Notes under the pieces: generated by a model
Database searches by the model: none
What the model saw: only the letters and a program-made list of their open reading frames with translations
What the model was told of the DNA's origin: nothing
In this document: positions 1 through 6,258 of the stretch, one piece after another
Layout: every line of letters begins with the position of its first letter
Position numbering within the stretch: position 1 is the first letter of the stretch
NCBI GenBank assembly: GCA_035294465.1
Contig: DATGKW010000031.1
Span: 1-11,683 of the forward strand
DNA: 11,683 nucleotides
Direction: 5' to 3'
Source of the DNA: Paraktedonobacter sp035294465
Lineage (GTDB): Bacteria > Chloroflexota > Ktedonobacteria > Ktedonobacterales > Ktedonobacteraceae
Position numbers and translations under genes: made by a program

Positions 1-40
1 CTTTATTCAAGCGCAAGCGGGATGTGAGGATAGATTTATC

Positions 41-970
41 ATGGCGAAAGTGTATGACGTGATCATTATTGGATCAGGTCCTTCTGGCTATACGGCGGCC
101 ATCTATGCTGCGCGTGCCAACCTGTCAGTATTGATGTTTCAGGGCTACGAGGTCGGCGGGCAGTTGATGCAGACCAGCGAGGTTGAGAACTATCCTGGCT
201 TTGAGGAGGGTATTCTGGGGCCGGATATGATGGAGAAGTTCGAGACTCAGGCGCGTCGTTTTGGAACCGAGATGCTGAGCGAGGACGTTACTGCCGTCGA
301 TTTCAGCAAGCGGCCTTTCACACTGACCACCGACTCTGGCGAGTATCAGGCGCGAGCAGTGATCATCTCGACCGGAGCCAGTGCAAAGTGGTTGGGGTTG
401 CCCAGCGAGACGCGTCTGAAGGGGCGTGGCGTGAGCGCTTGCGCGACCTGTGATGGCTTTTTCTTCAAGGGCAAGGATGTGGCAGTGATTGGCGGCGGCG
501 ACACCGCGATGGAAGAGGCAATCTTTCTGACGCGCTACTCCGAGCATGTCACGGTGATTCATCGCCGCAACAGCCTGCGCGCAAGCAAAATTATGCAGGA
601 TCGAGCTTTCAAAAATCCCAGGATCAGCTTTATATGGGACAGCGAAGTCACCGAGGTTCTGGGCGAGGACGAGGTCAGCGGGGTACGCTTGCGCAATCGC
701 GCAACCGGTGAGGAGAGCGTTTTGCCTGTGCAGGGGCTGTTCCTGGCCATCGGTCACAAGCCCAATACAGATCTGTTCAAGGGCGTGATTGAGATGGATC
801 AGGCCGGCTATATCATACCGGCAGAATTGACTATGACCAACATTCCAGGCGTCTTTGCGGCAGGCGATGTTACCGACCACCGCTATCGCCAGGCCGTCAC
901 CGCTGCCGGCGATGGCTGCCGCGCCGCGATTGATGCGGAACGCTGGCTGGAGAGCCAGGCGGAAGAATAA
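41..970 (+). CDS. trxB: Thioredoxin reductase (NADPH, FAD-dependent)
   Basis: Low-molecular-weight thioredoxin reductase, 309 aa, the usual bacterial length. It passes electrons from NADPH through FAD and a redox dithiol to thioredoxin in the cytoplasm. The FAD-binding glycine motif GSGPSG is at residues 11-16. The NADPH domain carries the redox-active CATC (Cys134 and Cys137), GGGDTA (151-156) and HRRNSLR (174-180), whose arginines fit binding of the NADPH 2'-phosphate. GHKPNT (238-243) and AAGDV (273-277) complete the second FAD half, followed by RQA (283-285). The ATG is preceded by GTGAGGA about 10 nt upstream. No thioredoxin gene is in the window, although only 40 bases upstream are visible. 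A long hairpin follows the stop and the next gene has its own promoter, so this looks like the end of a transcription unit. Family and function are clear; only the physiological partner is unknown. Confidence 0.96.
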   Translation: MAKVYDVIIIGSGPSGYTAAIYAARANLSVLMFQGYEVGGQLMQTSEVENYPGFEEGILGPDMMEKFETQARRFGTEMLSEDVTAVDFSKRPFTLTTDSGEYQARAVIISTGASAKWLGLPSETRLKGRGVSACATCDGFFFKGKDVAVIGGGDTAMEEAIFLTRYSEHVTVIHRRNSLRASKIMQDRAFKNPRISFIWDSEVTEVLGEDEVSGVRLRNRATGEESVLPVQGLFLAIGHKPNTDLFKGVIEMDQAGYIIPAELTMTNIPGVFAAGDVTDHRYRQAVTAAGDGCRAAIDAERWLESQAEE

Positions 971-980
971 ATAACTGGCC

Positions 981-1030
981 ACAGGATGAGAGAAGCCCGC
1001 GAACCGATTCGCGGGCTTCTCTCATCCTGT
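981..1030 (+). terminator. Perfect 23-bp inverted repeat after trxB
   Basis: Bases 981-1003 and 1008-1030 are exact reverse complements around the 4-base loop CCGA. The stem begins 10 bases after the trxB stop. Its inner half is GC-rich (GAAGCCCGCGAA arm), which suits a terminator hairpin, but neither strand shows a run of T after the stem (+ strand continues AAGACGAAGA). It may terminate without a U-tract, protect the trxB 3' end, or be a dispersed palindromic element. The structure is certain; the role is inferred. Confidence 0.6.
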
Positions 1031-1059
1031 AAGACGAAGACGCGCAAAGGAAGCATATA

Positions 1060-1068
1060 TGCTATAAT
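1060..1068 (+). promoter_or_regulatory. Extended -10 promoter for the MFS gene
   Basis: TGCTATAAT matches an extended -10 element (TGn + perfect TATAAT), about 72 bases before the MFS start codon. The region 17-18 bases upstream has no good -35 hexamer, as expected when the TG extension compensates. Transcription would start near 1075, leaving a leader of about 65 nt. It lies just after the hairpin that follows trxB, supporting an independent transcription unit. Confidence 0.6.
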
Positions 1069-1140
1069 AGCTTTCAATCCCGCTCTGTTGCAGGAGAGTA
1101 TCCATATACTCCCGATTTTTCGGAGAGGAAGGTAGGCGCT

Positions 1141-2505
1141 ATGGAGATCAGCGAACCCTCTGGCGAGATTGCCACTCGCCCCGCCGACGTCGCAGAGCCG
1201 CGACGAGTCTCTCTCTTTGGCCAGATGAATATCAATGCCTTCTGGATCGCCAACAATTTCCACTGGCAGGCGCTGCTGGCCGTTGTGATTCCCAGCATGG
1301 TCGTCAAATTTCTTGGCAACGCGAACAAAGACATCGACCTGGCTATGGTGGTCGTCTGGGGAACCATCGTCGCTGTCGTCGTCAATCCCCTCGTCGGTGC
1401 CATCTCCGATTATTCAACGCTCCGCCTGGGCCGACGCCGGCCTTTTCTGATCATCGGCACTCTTTTCAACGTCCTTGTCCTGATCCTTTTCGCCTTTTCA
1501 CCTGGCTGGTTCTCTTCCACCGAACTCTTGATTACGTTTGCCGTCCTCTTCCTGCTCCTACAAATTACCAATAACCTGGCTAACGCCCCCTGGAGCGCGA
1601 TCATCGCCGATAAGGTGCCGCAGAACCAGCGCGGCGTGACCGCTGGCTTCAATGGCCTTTTTACGCTCCTGGGCACCGCCGTTGGCTCGATTGTGGCCGG
1701 CCTGATCGTCAATAAGAATAACTCGTTGCCCGTCTATCGCAACGAGATTGTCCTGATTTTCCTGATTATCGCTGTCGTGCAGATCGTCTTTGTCACCTAT
1801 ACGATCTTTACGGTACAGGAGACGCCGCTGCGCAGCGAGGAGAAATTTGAACTGGTGCCCGTCCTGCGGCGCTTCTTCTTCAAACCAAGCCAGTATCCTG
1901 ATCTCTCCTGGGTGCTGCTGGCTCGCCTGCTGCTGATGATGGGGATCTGGGGTGTCTTTTACTTTCTGCAATATTACTTCGACGATGTGCTTGGCGGTCC
2001 CGGCGTGAAGACCATCATTTTCGGCTCAGCTTTCTCCGGTGAGCAGTTCAATGGCGCGCTCTTCCAGCCCGTGCTGCTGATTGCCGCGCTGCCAACATCA
2101 CTGGTTGCCGGCTGGATCTCGGATCATAAAGGGCGCAAGGGACTGGTCTATCTCTCCGGCGCGGTCATGTCAATCGTCTGTCTGATCTTTATCTTCTTTC
2201 CCTCGCAGGGCCTGGCATTGCTGGCCGGCGCTTGCTTTGGTATCGCTTATGGAGCCTATTCAAGCGTTGACTGGGCGCTGACCTGCGATGTGCTTCCGCC
2301 CACAGATGAGGCCGGGAAGTTCCTGGGACTGTGGTCGGCAATGGGAATTATTCCACAGGTTGTAGGAATCACCATTGGCGCGGTGATCCTGCAAGCTTTA
2401 CGCGGTATGCCCAATCATTTTGGCTACACCGTGCTCTTCCTGGTAACGGTGGTCTACTTTGCGCTTGGCACTGTGATTATCAGGGGGGTCAAAGGTGTGA
2501 AGTAG
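1141..2505 (+). CDS. MFS transporter, GPH/SUT (SLC45)-like
   Basis: Polytopic inner-membrane transporter of the major facilitator superfamily, 454 aa, about 12 membrane segments. The loop between segments 2 and 3 carries GAISDYSTLRLGRRRP (86-101). This SD-x5-R-x-GRRRP form is typical of the sucrose/GPH-like transporters (SUT, SLC45) rather than of drug efflux MFS proteins. The matching loop of the second half is GWISDHKGRKG (324-334). DWALTCDVLP (377-386), in a late membrane segment, also fits this group. The N-terminal ~25 residues are polar and cytoplasmic. The start is supported by AGGAAGG about 8 nt upstream. Flanking promoter and terminator suggest a monocistronic unit. A proton- or cation-coupled sugar or glycoside substrate is plausible from family knowledge, but no neighbouring sugar enzyme supports it, so the substrate is left open. 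Confidence 0.88.
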   Translation: MEISEPSGEIATRPADVAEPRRVSLFGQMNINAFWIANNFHWQALLAVVIPSMVVKFLGNANKDIDLAMVVVWGTIVAVVVNPLVGAISDYSTLRLGRRRPFLIIGTLFNVLVLILFAFSPGWFSSTELLITFAVLFLLLQITNNLANAPWSAIIADKVPQNQRGVTAGFNGLFTLLGTAVGSIVAGLIVNKNNSLPVYRNEIVLIFLIIAVVQIVFVTYTIFTVQETPLRSEEKFELVPVLRRFFFKPSQYPDLSWVLLARLLLMMGIWGVFYFLQYYFDDVLGGPGVKTIIFGSAFSGEQFNGALFQPVLLIAALPTSLVAGWISDHKGRKGLVYLSGAVMSIVCLIFIFFPSQGLALLAGACFGIAYGAYSSVDWALTCDVLPPTDEAGKFLGLWSAMGIIPQVVGITIGAVILQALRGMPNHFGYTVLFLVTVVYFALGTVIIRGVKGVK

Positions 2506-2526
2506 CGCTTGCGGGTATATAATAAT

Positions 2527-2563
2527 CGGGTAGATGAAATGAGACCATCTACCCGTTTCTTTT
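2527..2563 (+). terminator. Rho-independent terminator of the MFS gene
   Basis: CGGGTAGATG (2527-2536) pairs perfectly with CATCTACCCG (2546-2555) across a 9-base loop, followed directly by TTTCTTTT. It lies 21 bases after the MFS stop codon. Confidence 0.88.
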
Positions 2564-2634
2564 GGTTGGAGAAAGCGGCCAGACTTCTTGTGAGGCTCTG
2601 AGAAATGTAGTGCATAGCCAGATCAGCCCTCGGC

Positions 2635-2663
2635 TTGCTTTCAATCTCGAACGCCCGTATAAT
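2635..2663 (+). promoter_or_regulatory. Sigma-70-type promoter of the murJ-like gene
   Basis: TTGCTT (2635-2640) as -35, a 17-base spacer, and a perfect TATAAT (2658-2663) as -10. The predicted transcript start near 2670 leaves a leader of only about 25 nt before the GTG start at 2696. It would leave almost nothing before the TTG at 2675, which argues against that upstream start. Confidence 0.7.
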
Positions 2664-2695
2664 AGACGCCAGTTTTGCAGGACAAAGGGATATCA

Positions 2696-4999
2696 GTGAG
2701 AAACGACGAACAGCAGCCACCGCAGGGGCCGCAGCCTCCATATACAGGCTGGTCATATGATCAAGCTCAGCCATCACCGCGCCCGCCAGCAGGGAATGTT
2801 CCGAACCATGGACAGAACCTTGCGTCGGGTCCCTTGCCCAATCAGATCAATAACGCGGCTCCGCAGCCTCCTATGCCACCGTATTACGGCGATTTCCCGG
2901 ATATGACGATGGATATGGGCAGTACGATTGGTTTTGGGCAAACGATGGGCTTCAGTCCTATCAGCCTGCCTCCGCAGCCCTCGCAGCCGCTGCCAAAATT
3001 GCAACGTCAGGCGCGTCTCCAGCAGTTGCGCGAGGATCGCATGCGGCGTTATCAGCGGCGGATGAGTCCAGACGCCACTATAGCCGCTCGACCGAAAGGG
3101 TGGCCTGGCCGGCCTGAGAATAGAATCGCGTTCCCCCCTGGCGCGGAAGCTGGCGCGCCGGGAAGCCCTGGCAGCATGGTTGGCGAAGCGCCAGCCGGTT
3201 CCCCGCATTCTCCATTTCCAGGGGCACAGGCTGGCGTGATTCAACCAACGCCGGGTGGGCGTGCCAATTCCGCGGCCCTGGCAGCCCTTGACTTGCAACC
3301 TGCCGGCGAGGTCGCGCAGGATACCGCGATGATCCAGCGCGTAAAAGTAGCGCGCGCGGCTTTTCTGATCACCAGCGCGTTTATGGCCAGTAGTATCCTG
3401 GGCCTGGTACGCACATTTCTCTTTACCTATATTTTCGGCGCGACCAATTTTTCGGACTCGTACCTGCAAGCCTTTCTTATTCCGAACCTGATCTTCACCG
3501 TCGTCTCTGGCGGCGCGCTGAGTTCGGCCTTTATTCCGGTTTTCACGGCCTACGCGGTTGGTCGCAAGGACGAGAAGAGCGCCTGGCATATTGCTAGCAG
3601 TGCCCTGAATCTCTCCGTCGTCATTATGATCGCGCTCTCCGTGCTCGCGATGATCGCGGCTCCGGTCATTGTGCCACTGTATAGCCCAGGCTTCCCGCCT
3701 GCCCAACTGGCCTTGATCACGACCCTCACACGTATCATGCTGCTTCAGGCAATTGTGCTTGGTTCAGGCGTGATTGTGAGCGCCGTGCTTAATGCGAAAC
3801 AGGTTTTTTCGTACACCGCGCTGGGCACAGTGCTCTACAATGTTGGCCTGATTATTGGCCTGATCCCCGGCTTTCTCCTGGCCTTTCATTCGCGTTCAAC
3901 TACTCCAACCGATCTGGCGGTTTACTCGGCTACCTGGGGCGTAGTCCTCGGCGCTATTTTGCAGGTAGGCGTGCAGCTTCCCGGCCTCTTCAAGGTCAAG
4001 ATGCACTATACCTTTGTCTTTGACTGGCGCAACGCCGGAGTGATCCAGATTGGTCGCCAGATGGTCCCGCGTATTATCAACGCGGCCATGCTCTCCTTCA
4101 GCACTTCGGTTGATCGCTTCCTCCTGGCTTTCCTGACCGCTGTGGCTACTGCGACCGTCGTGAACGGTCTGATTACCGAATATTTCCAGGCGTTCTCGAT
4201 CCTTCTGCTGCCGGTCTCGATCTTTGGCTCGTCCGTCTCAACAGCCGCTTTCCCAACCCTGGCCAGCTATGTGGCGCGCGAGCGATTTGATCGCGTGCGC
4301 AGCGTCATCATGGAAACCCTGCGGAGCATTCTTTTCCTCTCTATTCCTTCCTGCATTGGCCTGATTATCCTCGCACTGCCGGTCGTGCAGGTGCTTCTGG
4401 AGCATGGACGATATACCTTGCAGGAGGCTCAGTTTACCGCGATTCCGCTCATCTTCTTCGCCGTCGGCTTACCAGGTCTGGCCGCGGTCGAGATCCTGAC
4501 GCGCGCCTTTTATTCTCTGCAAGATAGCCGGACGCCGGTGATTATCAGTGTGGCCCAGTTCATTCTCAAGATTGCGCTCAGTATCATCCTGATCAACGTG
4601 GCTGCTTTCGGCGTGCAGTGGGGCATGGGCGCGCTGGCCTTCTCAACCTCGGTAGCCAGCACGCTAGAAGCTGGCGTGCTCTTCGTGCTCCTTCACCAGC
4701 GTATCGGCGGCTTTGAGCTTCGTCCGCTGATGAGCTTTATCGGTCGCGCGCTGGTGGCCTCGGCTGTAATGGGCATTGTCTTGCTTGTGGTGCGCATGGG
4801 CCTCGATCATCTTATCAATACAACCACAGCCAACACGCTGATTATCAGCGGCATCTTTAAAGCCCTGTTCAAATTGCTCATCGAACTGGGCATTGGCTCC
4901 CTGGTCTTCCTGCTCATGGCTCGCTTGCTCAAGATCGAGGAGATGAATTCTGGCCCCGTGCGCCGCATACTCAATCGCCTGCACGTGCGCTGGTTATAG
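2696..4999 (+). CDS. murJ: MurJ/MVF-family lipid II flippase with long N-terminal extension
   Basis: Integral membrane protein of the MOP/MVF superfamily, predicted to flip lipid-linked peptidoglycan precursor across the cytoplasmic membrane. From GTG 2696 it is 767 aa, well above the ~510 of E. coli MurJ. Residues 1-~211 are a soluble extension rich in Pro, Gln, Gly and Met, containing a basic helix (about 100-123, RQARLQQLREDRMRRYQRR). The membrane domain begins at MIQRVKVARAAF (212) and has about 14 spans. Family landmarks are LGLVRTFLFTYIFGA, SDSYLQAFLIPNL, GGALSSAFIPVF, the second-half segment ending FPTLA, and RAFYSLQDSRTP. By hand alignment, residues matching E. coli R24 and D39 are kept (R239, D254) while R18, R52 and R270 are replaced (S233, F267, S501). 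The GTG has AAAGGGA 5 nt upstream and suits the promoter; TTG 2675 would give 774 aa. An internal ATG at 3329 with AGGA upstream could give an unextended form. Family is sure; lipid II as substrate is inferred. Confidence 0.87.
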   Translation: MRNDEQQPPQGPQPPYTGWSYDQAQPSPRPPAGNVPNHGQNLASGPLPNQINNAAPQPPMPPYYGDFPDMTMDMGSTIGFGQTMGFSPISLPPQPSQPLPKLQRQARLQQLREDRMRRYQRRMSPDATIAARPKGWPGRPENRIAFPPGAEAGAPGSPGSMVGEAPAGSPHSPFPGAQAGVIQPTPGGRANSAALAALDLQPAGEVAQDTAMIQRVKVARAAFLITSAFMASSILGLVRTFLFTYIFGATNFSDSYLQAFLIPNLIFTVVSGGALSSAFIPVFTAYAVGRKDEKSAWHIASSALNLSVVIMIALSVLAMIAAPVIVPLYSPGFPPAQLALITTLTRIMLLQAIVLGSGVIVSAVLNAKQVFSYTALGTVLYNVGLIIGLIPGFLLAFHSRSTTPTDLAVYSATWGVVLGAILQVGVQLPGLFKVKMHYTFVFDWRNAGVIQIGRQMVPRIINAAMLSFSTSVDRFLLAFLTAVATATVVNGLITEYFQAFSILLLPVSIFGSSVSTAAFPTLASYVARERFDRVRSVIMETLRSILFLSIPSCIGLIILALPVVQVLLEHGRYTLQEAQFTAIPLIFFAVGLPGLAAVEILTRAFYSLQDSRTPVIISVAQFILKIALSIILINVAAFGVQWGMGALAFSTSVASTLEAGVLFVLLHQRIGGFELRPLMSFIGRALVASAVMGIVLLVVRMGLDHLINTTTANTLIISGIFKALFKLLIELGIGSLVFLLMARLLKIEEMNSGPVRRILNRLHVRWL

Positions 5000-5233
5000 G
5001 GCATAGTGGGTAATATGCATGAAAACAGCCTCTCCCGATTGATCGGGGAGCGCAGGCCCTACGCACATCGTGCAATACGCTGTCCCTGCTGGCGGATGCG
5101 GCAGGCATTTCGTCGTGCGAGCAGACTGATCACTAACTATGGCGAGCGGCCCACGCTAAAGCGGCCCTCTCTGGCTGTTCGTGAATGGAAAACCATTTAT
5201 TTCGCGCAAAACCACAGATTTCATATAAGACAC
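5000..5233. other. Convergent intergenic region without a credible gene
   Basis: Region between the murJ-like stop and the terminator shared with the aldolase. A 96-residue frame from GTG 5006 is Arg-rich, has no recognisable domain and runs through the terminator, so it is not called. Small hairpins are visible: CCCGATTGATCGGG around 5034-5047, and CCTGCTG (5085-5091) with CGGCAGG (5099-5105); neither has a T-run. GCGGCCC occurs twice (5147 and 5161). It could be decayed sequence or a dispersed intergenic repeat; function unknown. Confidence 0.4.
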
Positions 5234-5277
5234 AGAAGAAAGAGTCCGGCAAGCACGTCCGCCGGACTCCTTCTTCT
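5234..5277. terminator. Bidirectional terminator between murJ-like gene and aldolase gene
   Basis: GAGTCCGGC (5242-5250) pairs with GCCGGACTC (5261-5269) across a 10-base loop. After one A/C mismatch the stem extends by AGAAGAA (5234-5240) with TTCTTCT (5271-5277). On the minus strand the core stem is followed by a T-rich run (TTTCTTCTGTGTCTT), ending the aldolase transcript. On the + strand it is followed by CTTCTTCTCCTTT, so it probably also stops murJ-like readthrough. Confidence 0.8.
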
Positions 5278-5292
5278 CCTTTCCAGGACAGG

Positions 5293-6216
5293 TTAGCGAA
5301 TTGAGCCTTCGTAAATGCCCATGACAGTATCCAGGAACTTCAACGCCTCTGGTTTCTTGCGCTGGAAAGAGTTGCGGCCAATGATTGAGCCAAAGCCACC
5401 GCCATCGCGGATCGCGCGCGCCTCGTCGAAGAACTGCTCGTCGGCGGTTGTTGCCCCGCCGGAGAAGATCACGATCCTGCGCCCGTTGAAGGCGCTCTGG
5501 ACAACGTGCTGGACGCGCTCGGCCAGGGTTGAAATGGGAATTTCATACTTCTGATAAACCTTCTGAGCCTCGGCAAGCTCAACTTTGGCGCTGGGTAGCT
5601 TGACTTTGATAATGTCTGCGCCCATCTGCGCCGCGATTTGTGCGGCATAGGCCACGACATCAACGGCCGTTTCGCCCTCTTTGCTCAGCCCGCTGCCGCG
5701 CGGATATGACCAGACCACGACGGCCAGGCCGGCATCCTTCGCTTGCGCGGTCAGTTCGCGCAGTTCCTCGTACATAGTTGTGCGCTCGGCTGAGCCGGGA
5801 TAGATGGTGAAGCCAATGGCCACACAGCCCAGGCGCAGCGCATCCTCCACCCCTGAAGTTACCGCCGAGATCGGATCCTTCTCGTCGTTCAAAAGATCGT
5901 GGTTGTTGCACTTGAGAATCAGCGGGATCTCCCCGCAATAGTCGGAGACGCCAGCTTCTAAAAAGCCCAGGGGAGCCGCGTAGGCGTTGCAGCCGGCCTC
6001 GATGGCCAGCTGGAAATGGTAGCGCGGGTCATACCCGGCGGGGTTGGGCGCGAAGCTGCGGGCCGGACCATGCTCAAACCCCTGGTCCACCGGCAGAATT
6101 ACCAGCTTGCCCGTGCCGCCCAGACGGCCATGATTGAGCAGGCGTGCCAGGTTGGTGCGCACACCAGGATTTTCGTTCGCGTACCAACTGAGAATTTCTC
6201 GAATACGGTCGTTCAT
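5293..6216 (-). CDS. fbaB: Class I fructose-bisphosphate aldolase, DhnA/FbaB type
   Basis: Cytosolic TIM-barrel aldolase (307 aa) of the DhnA/FbaB family, interconverting fructose 1,6-bisphosphate with glyceraldehyde 3-phosphate and dihydroxyacetone phosphate in glycolysis and gluconeogenesis. PVDQGFEHGP (42-51) is the strand-1 signature. YPRGSG (171-176) and ADIIKVKLP (200-208) follow; K204 is the best candidate for the Schiff-base lysine, with K206 the alternative. FSGGA (251-255) and GRNSFQR (280-286) form the C-terminal phosphate-binding part. Length lies between the archaeal enzymes (~260-280) and E. coli FbaB (~350). A related DhnA-type specificity, such as an aldolase of aromatic biosynthesis, is less likely but possible. 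It follows the permease gene by 42 nt with no clear promoter between, so co-transcription is likely. The ATG used has AAAGGA 12 nt upstream, and another ATG in a different frame sits closer to it (see the next entry). Confidence 0.93.
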   Translation of the reverse strand: MNDRIREILSWYANENPGVRTNLARLLNHGRLGGTGKLVILPVDQGFEHGPARSFAPNPAGYDPRYHFQLAIEAGCNAYAAPLGFLEAGVSDYCGEIPLILKCNNHDLLNDEKDPISAVTSGVEDALRLGCVAIGFTIYPGSAERTTMYEELRELTAQAKDAGLAVVVWSYPRGSGLSKEGETAVDVVAYAAQIAAQMGADIIKVKLPSAKVELAEAQKVYQKYEIPISTLAERVQHVVQSAFNGRRIVIFSGGATTADEQFFDEARAIRDGGGFGSIIGRNSFQRKKPEALKFLDTVMGIYEGSIR

Positions 6217-6230
6217 TCGTTCATTCGTTC
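6209..6230 (-). repeat. 8-bp tandem repeat forming a three-codon ORF at the fbaB start
   Basis: Bases 6209-6230 hold 2.75 tandem copies of TCGTTCAT (GAACGAAT on the coding strand). They create two ATGs 8 nt apart, at 6224 and 6216. The first reads ATG-AAC-GAA-TGA (Met-Asn-Glu-stop, 6224-6213), and its stop overlaps the fbaB ATG as ATGA. The AAAGGA at 6234-6229 lies 4 nt from the first ATG and 12 nt from the fbaB ATG. Ribosomes may therefore load on the mini-ORF and reinitiate, or use the fbaB ATG directly with long spacing. Sequence facts are certain; the regulatory role is inferred. Confidence 0.55.
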
Positions 6231-6258
6231 CTTTCTTTCTTAACCACAGATTACCACT

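Noticed and set aside
125..982. 285-residue minus-strand frame over trxB
   Set aside because: Antisense shadow of a fully convincing trxB; no domain and no ribosome binding site logic.
2518..2523. TATAAT just after the MFS stop
   Set aside because: No -35 and immediately followed by an intrinsic terminator, so not a productive promoter.
2675..2695. TTG at 2675 as the murJ-like start
   Set aside because: Only a few bases after the predicted transcript start and no Shine-Dalgarno; GTG 2696 has AAAGGGA at suitable spacing.
2774..3706. 310-residue minus-strand frame over the MurJ extension
   Set aside because: Arg/His-rich translation typical of an antisense shadow. The + frame has promoter, start and continuity into the membrane domain.
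5006..5296. 96-residue + frame after the murJ-like gene
   Set aside because: GTG start without a good ribosome binding site, Arg-rich, no domain, and it runs through the bidirectional terminator.
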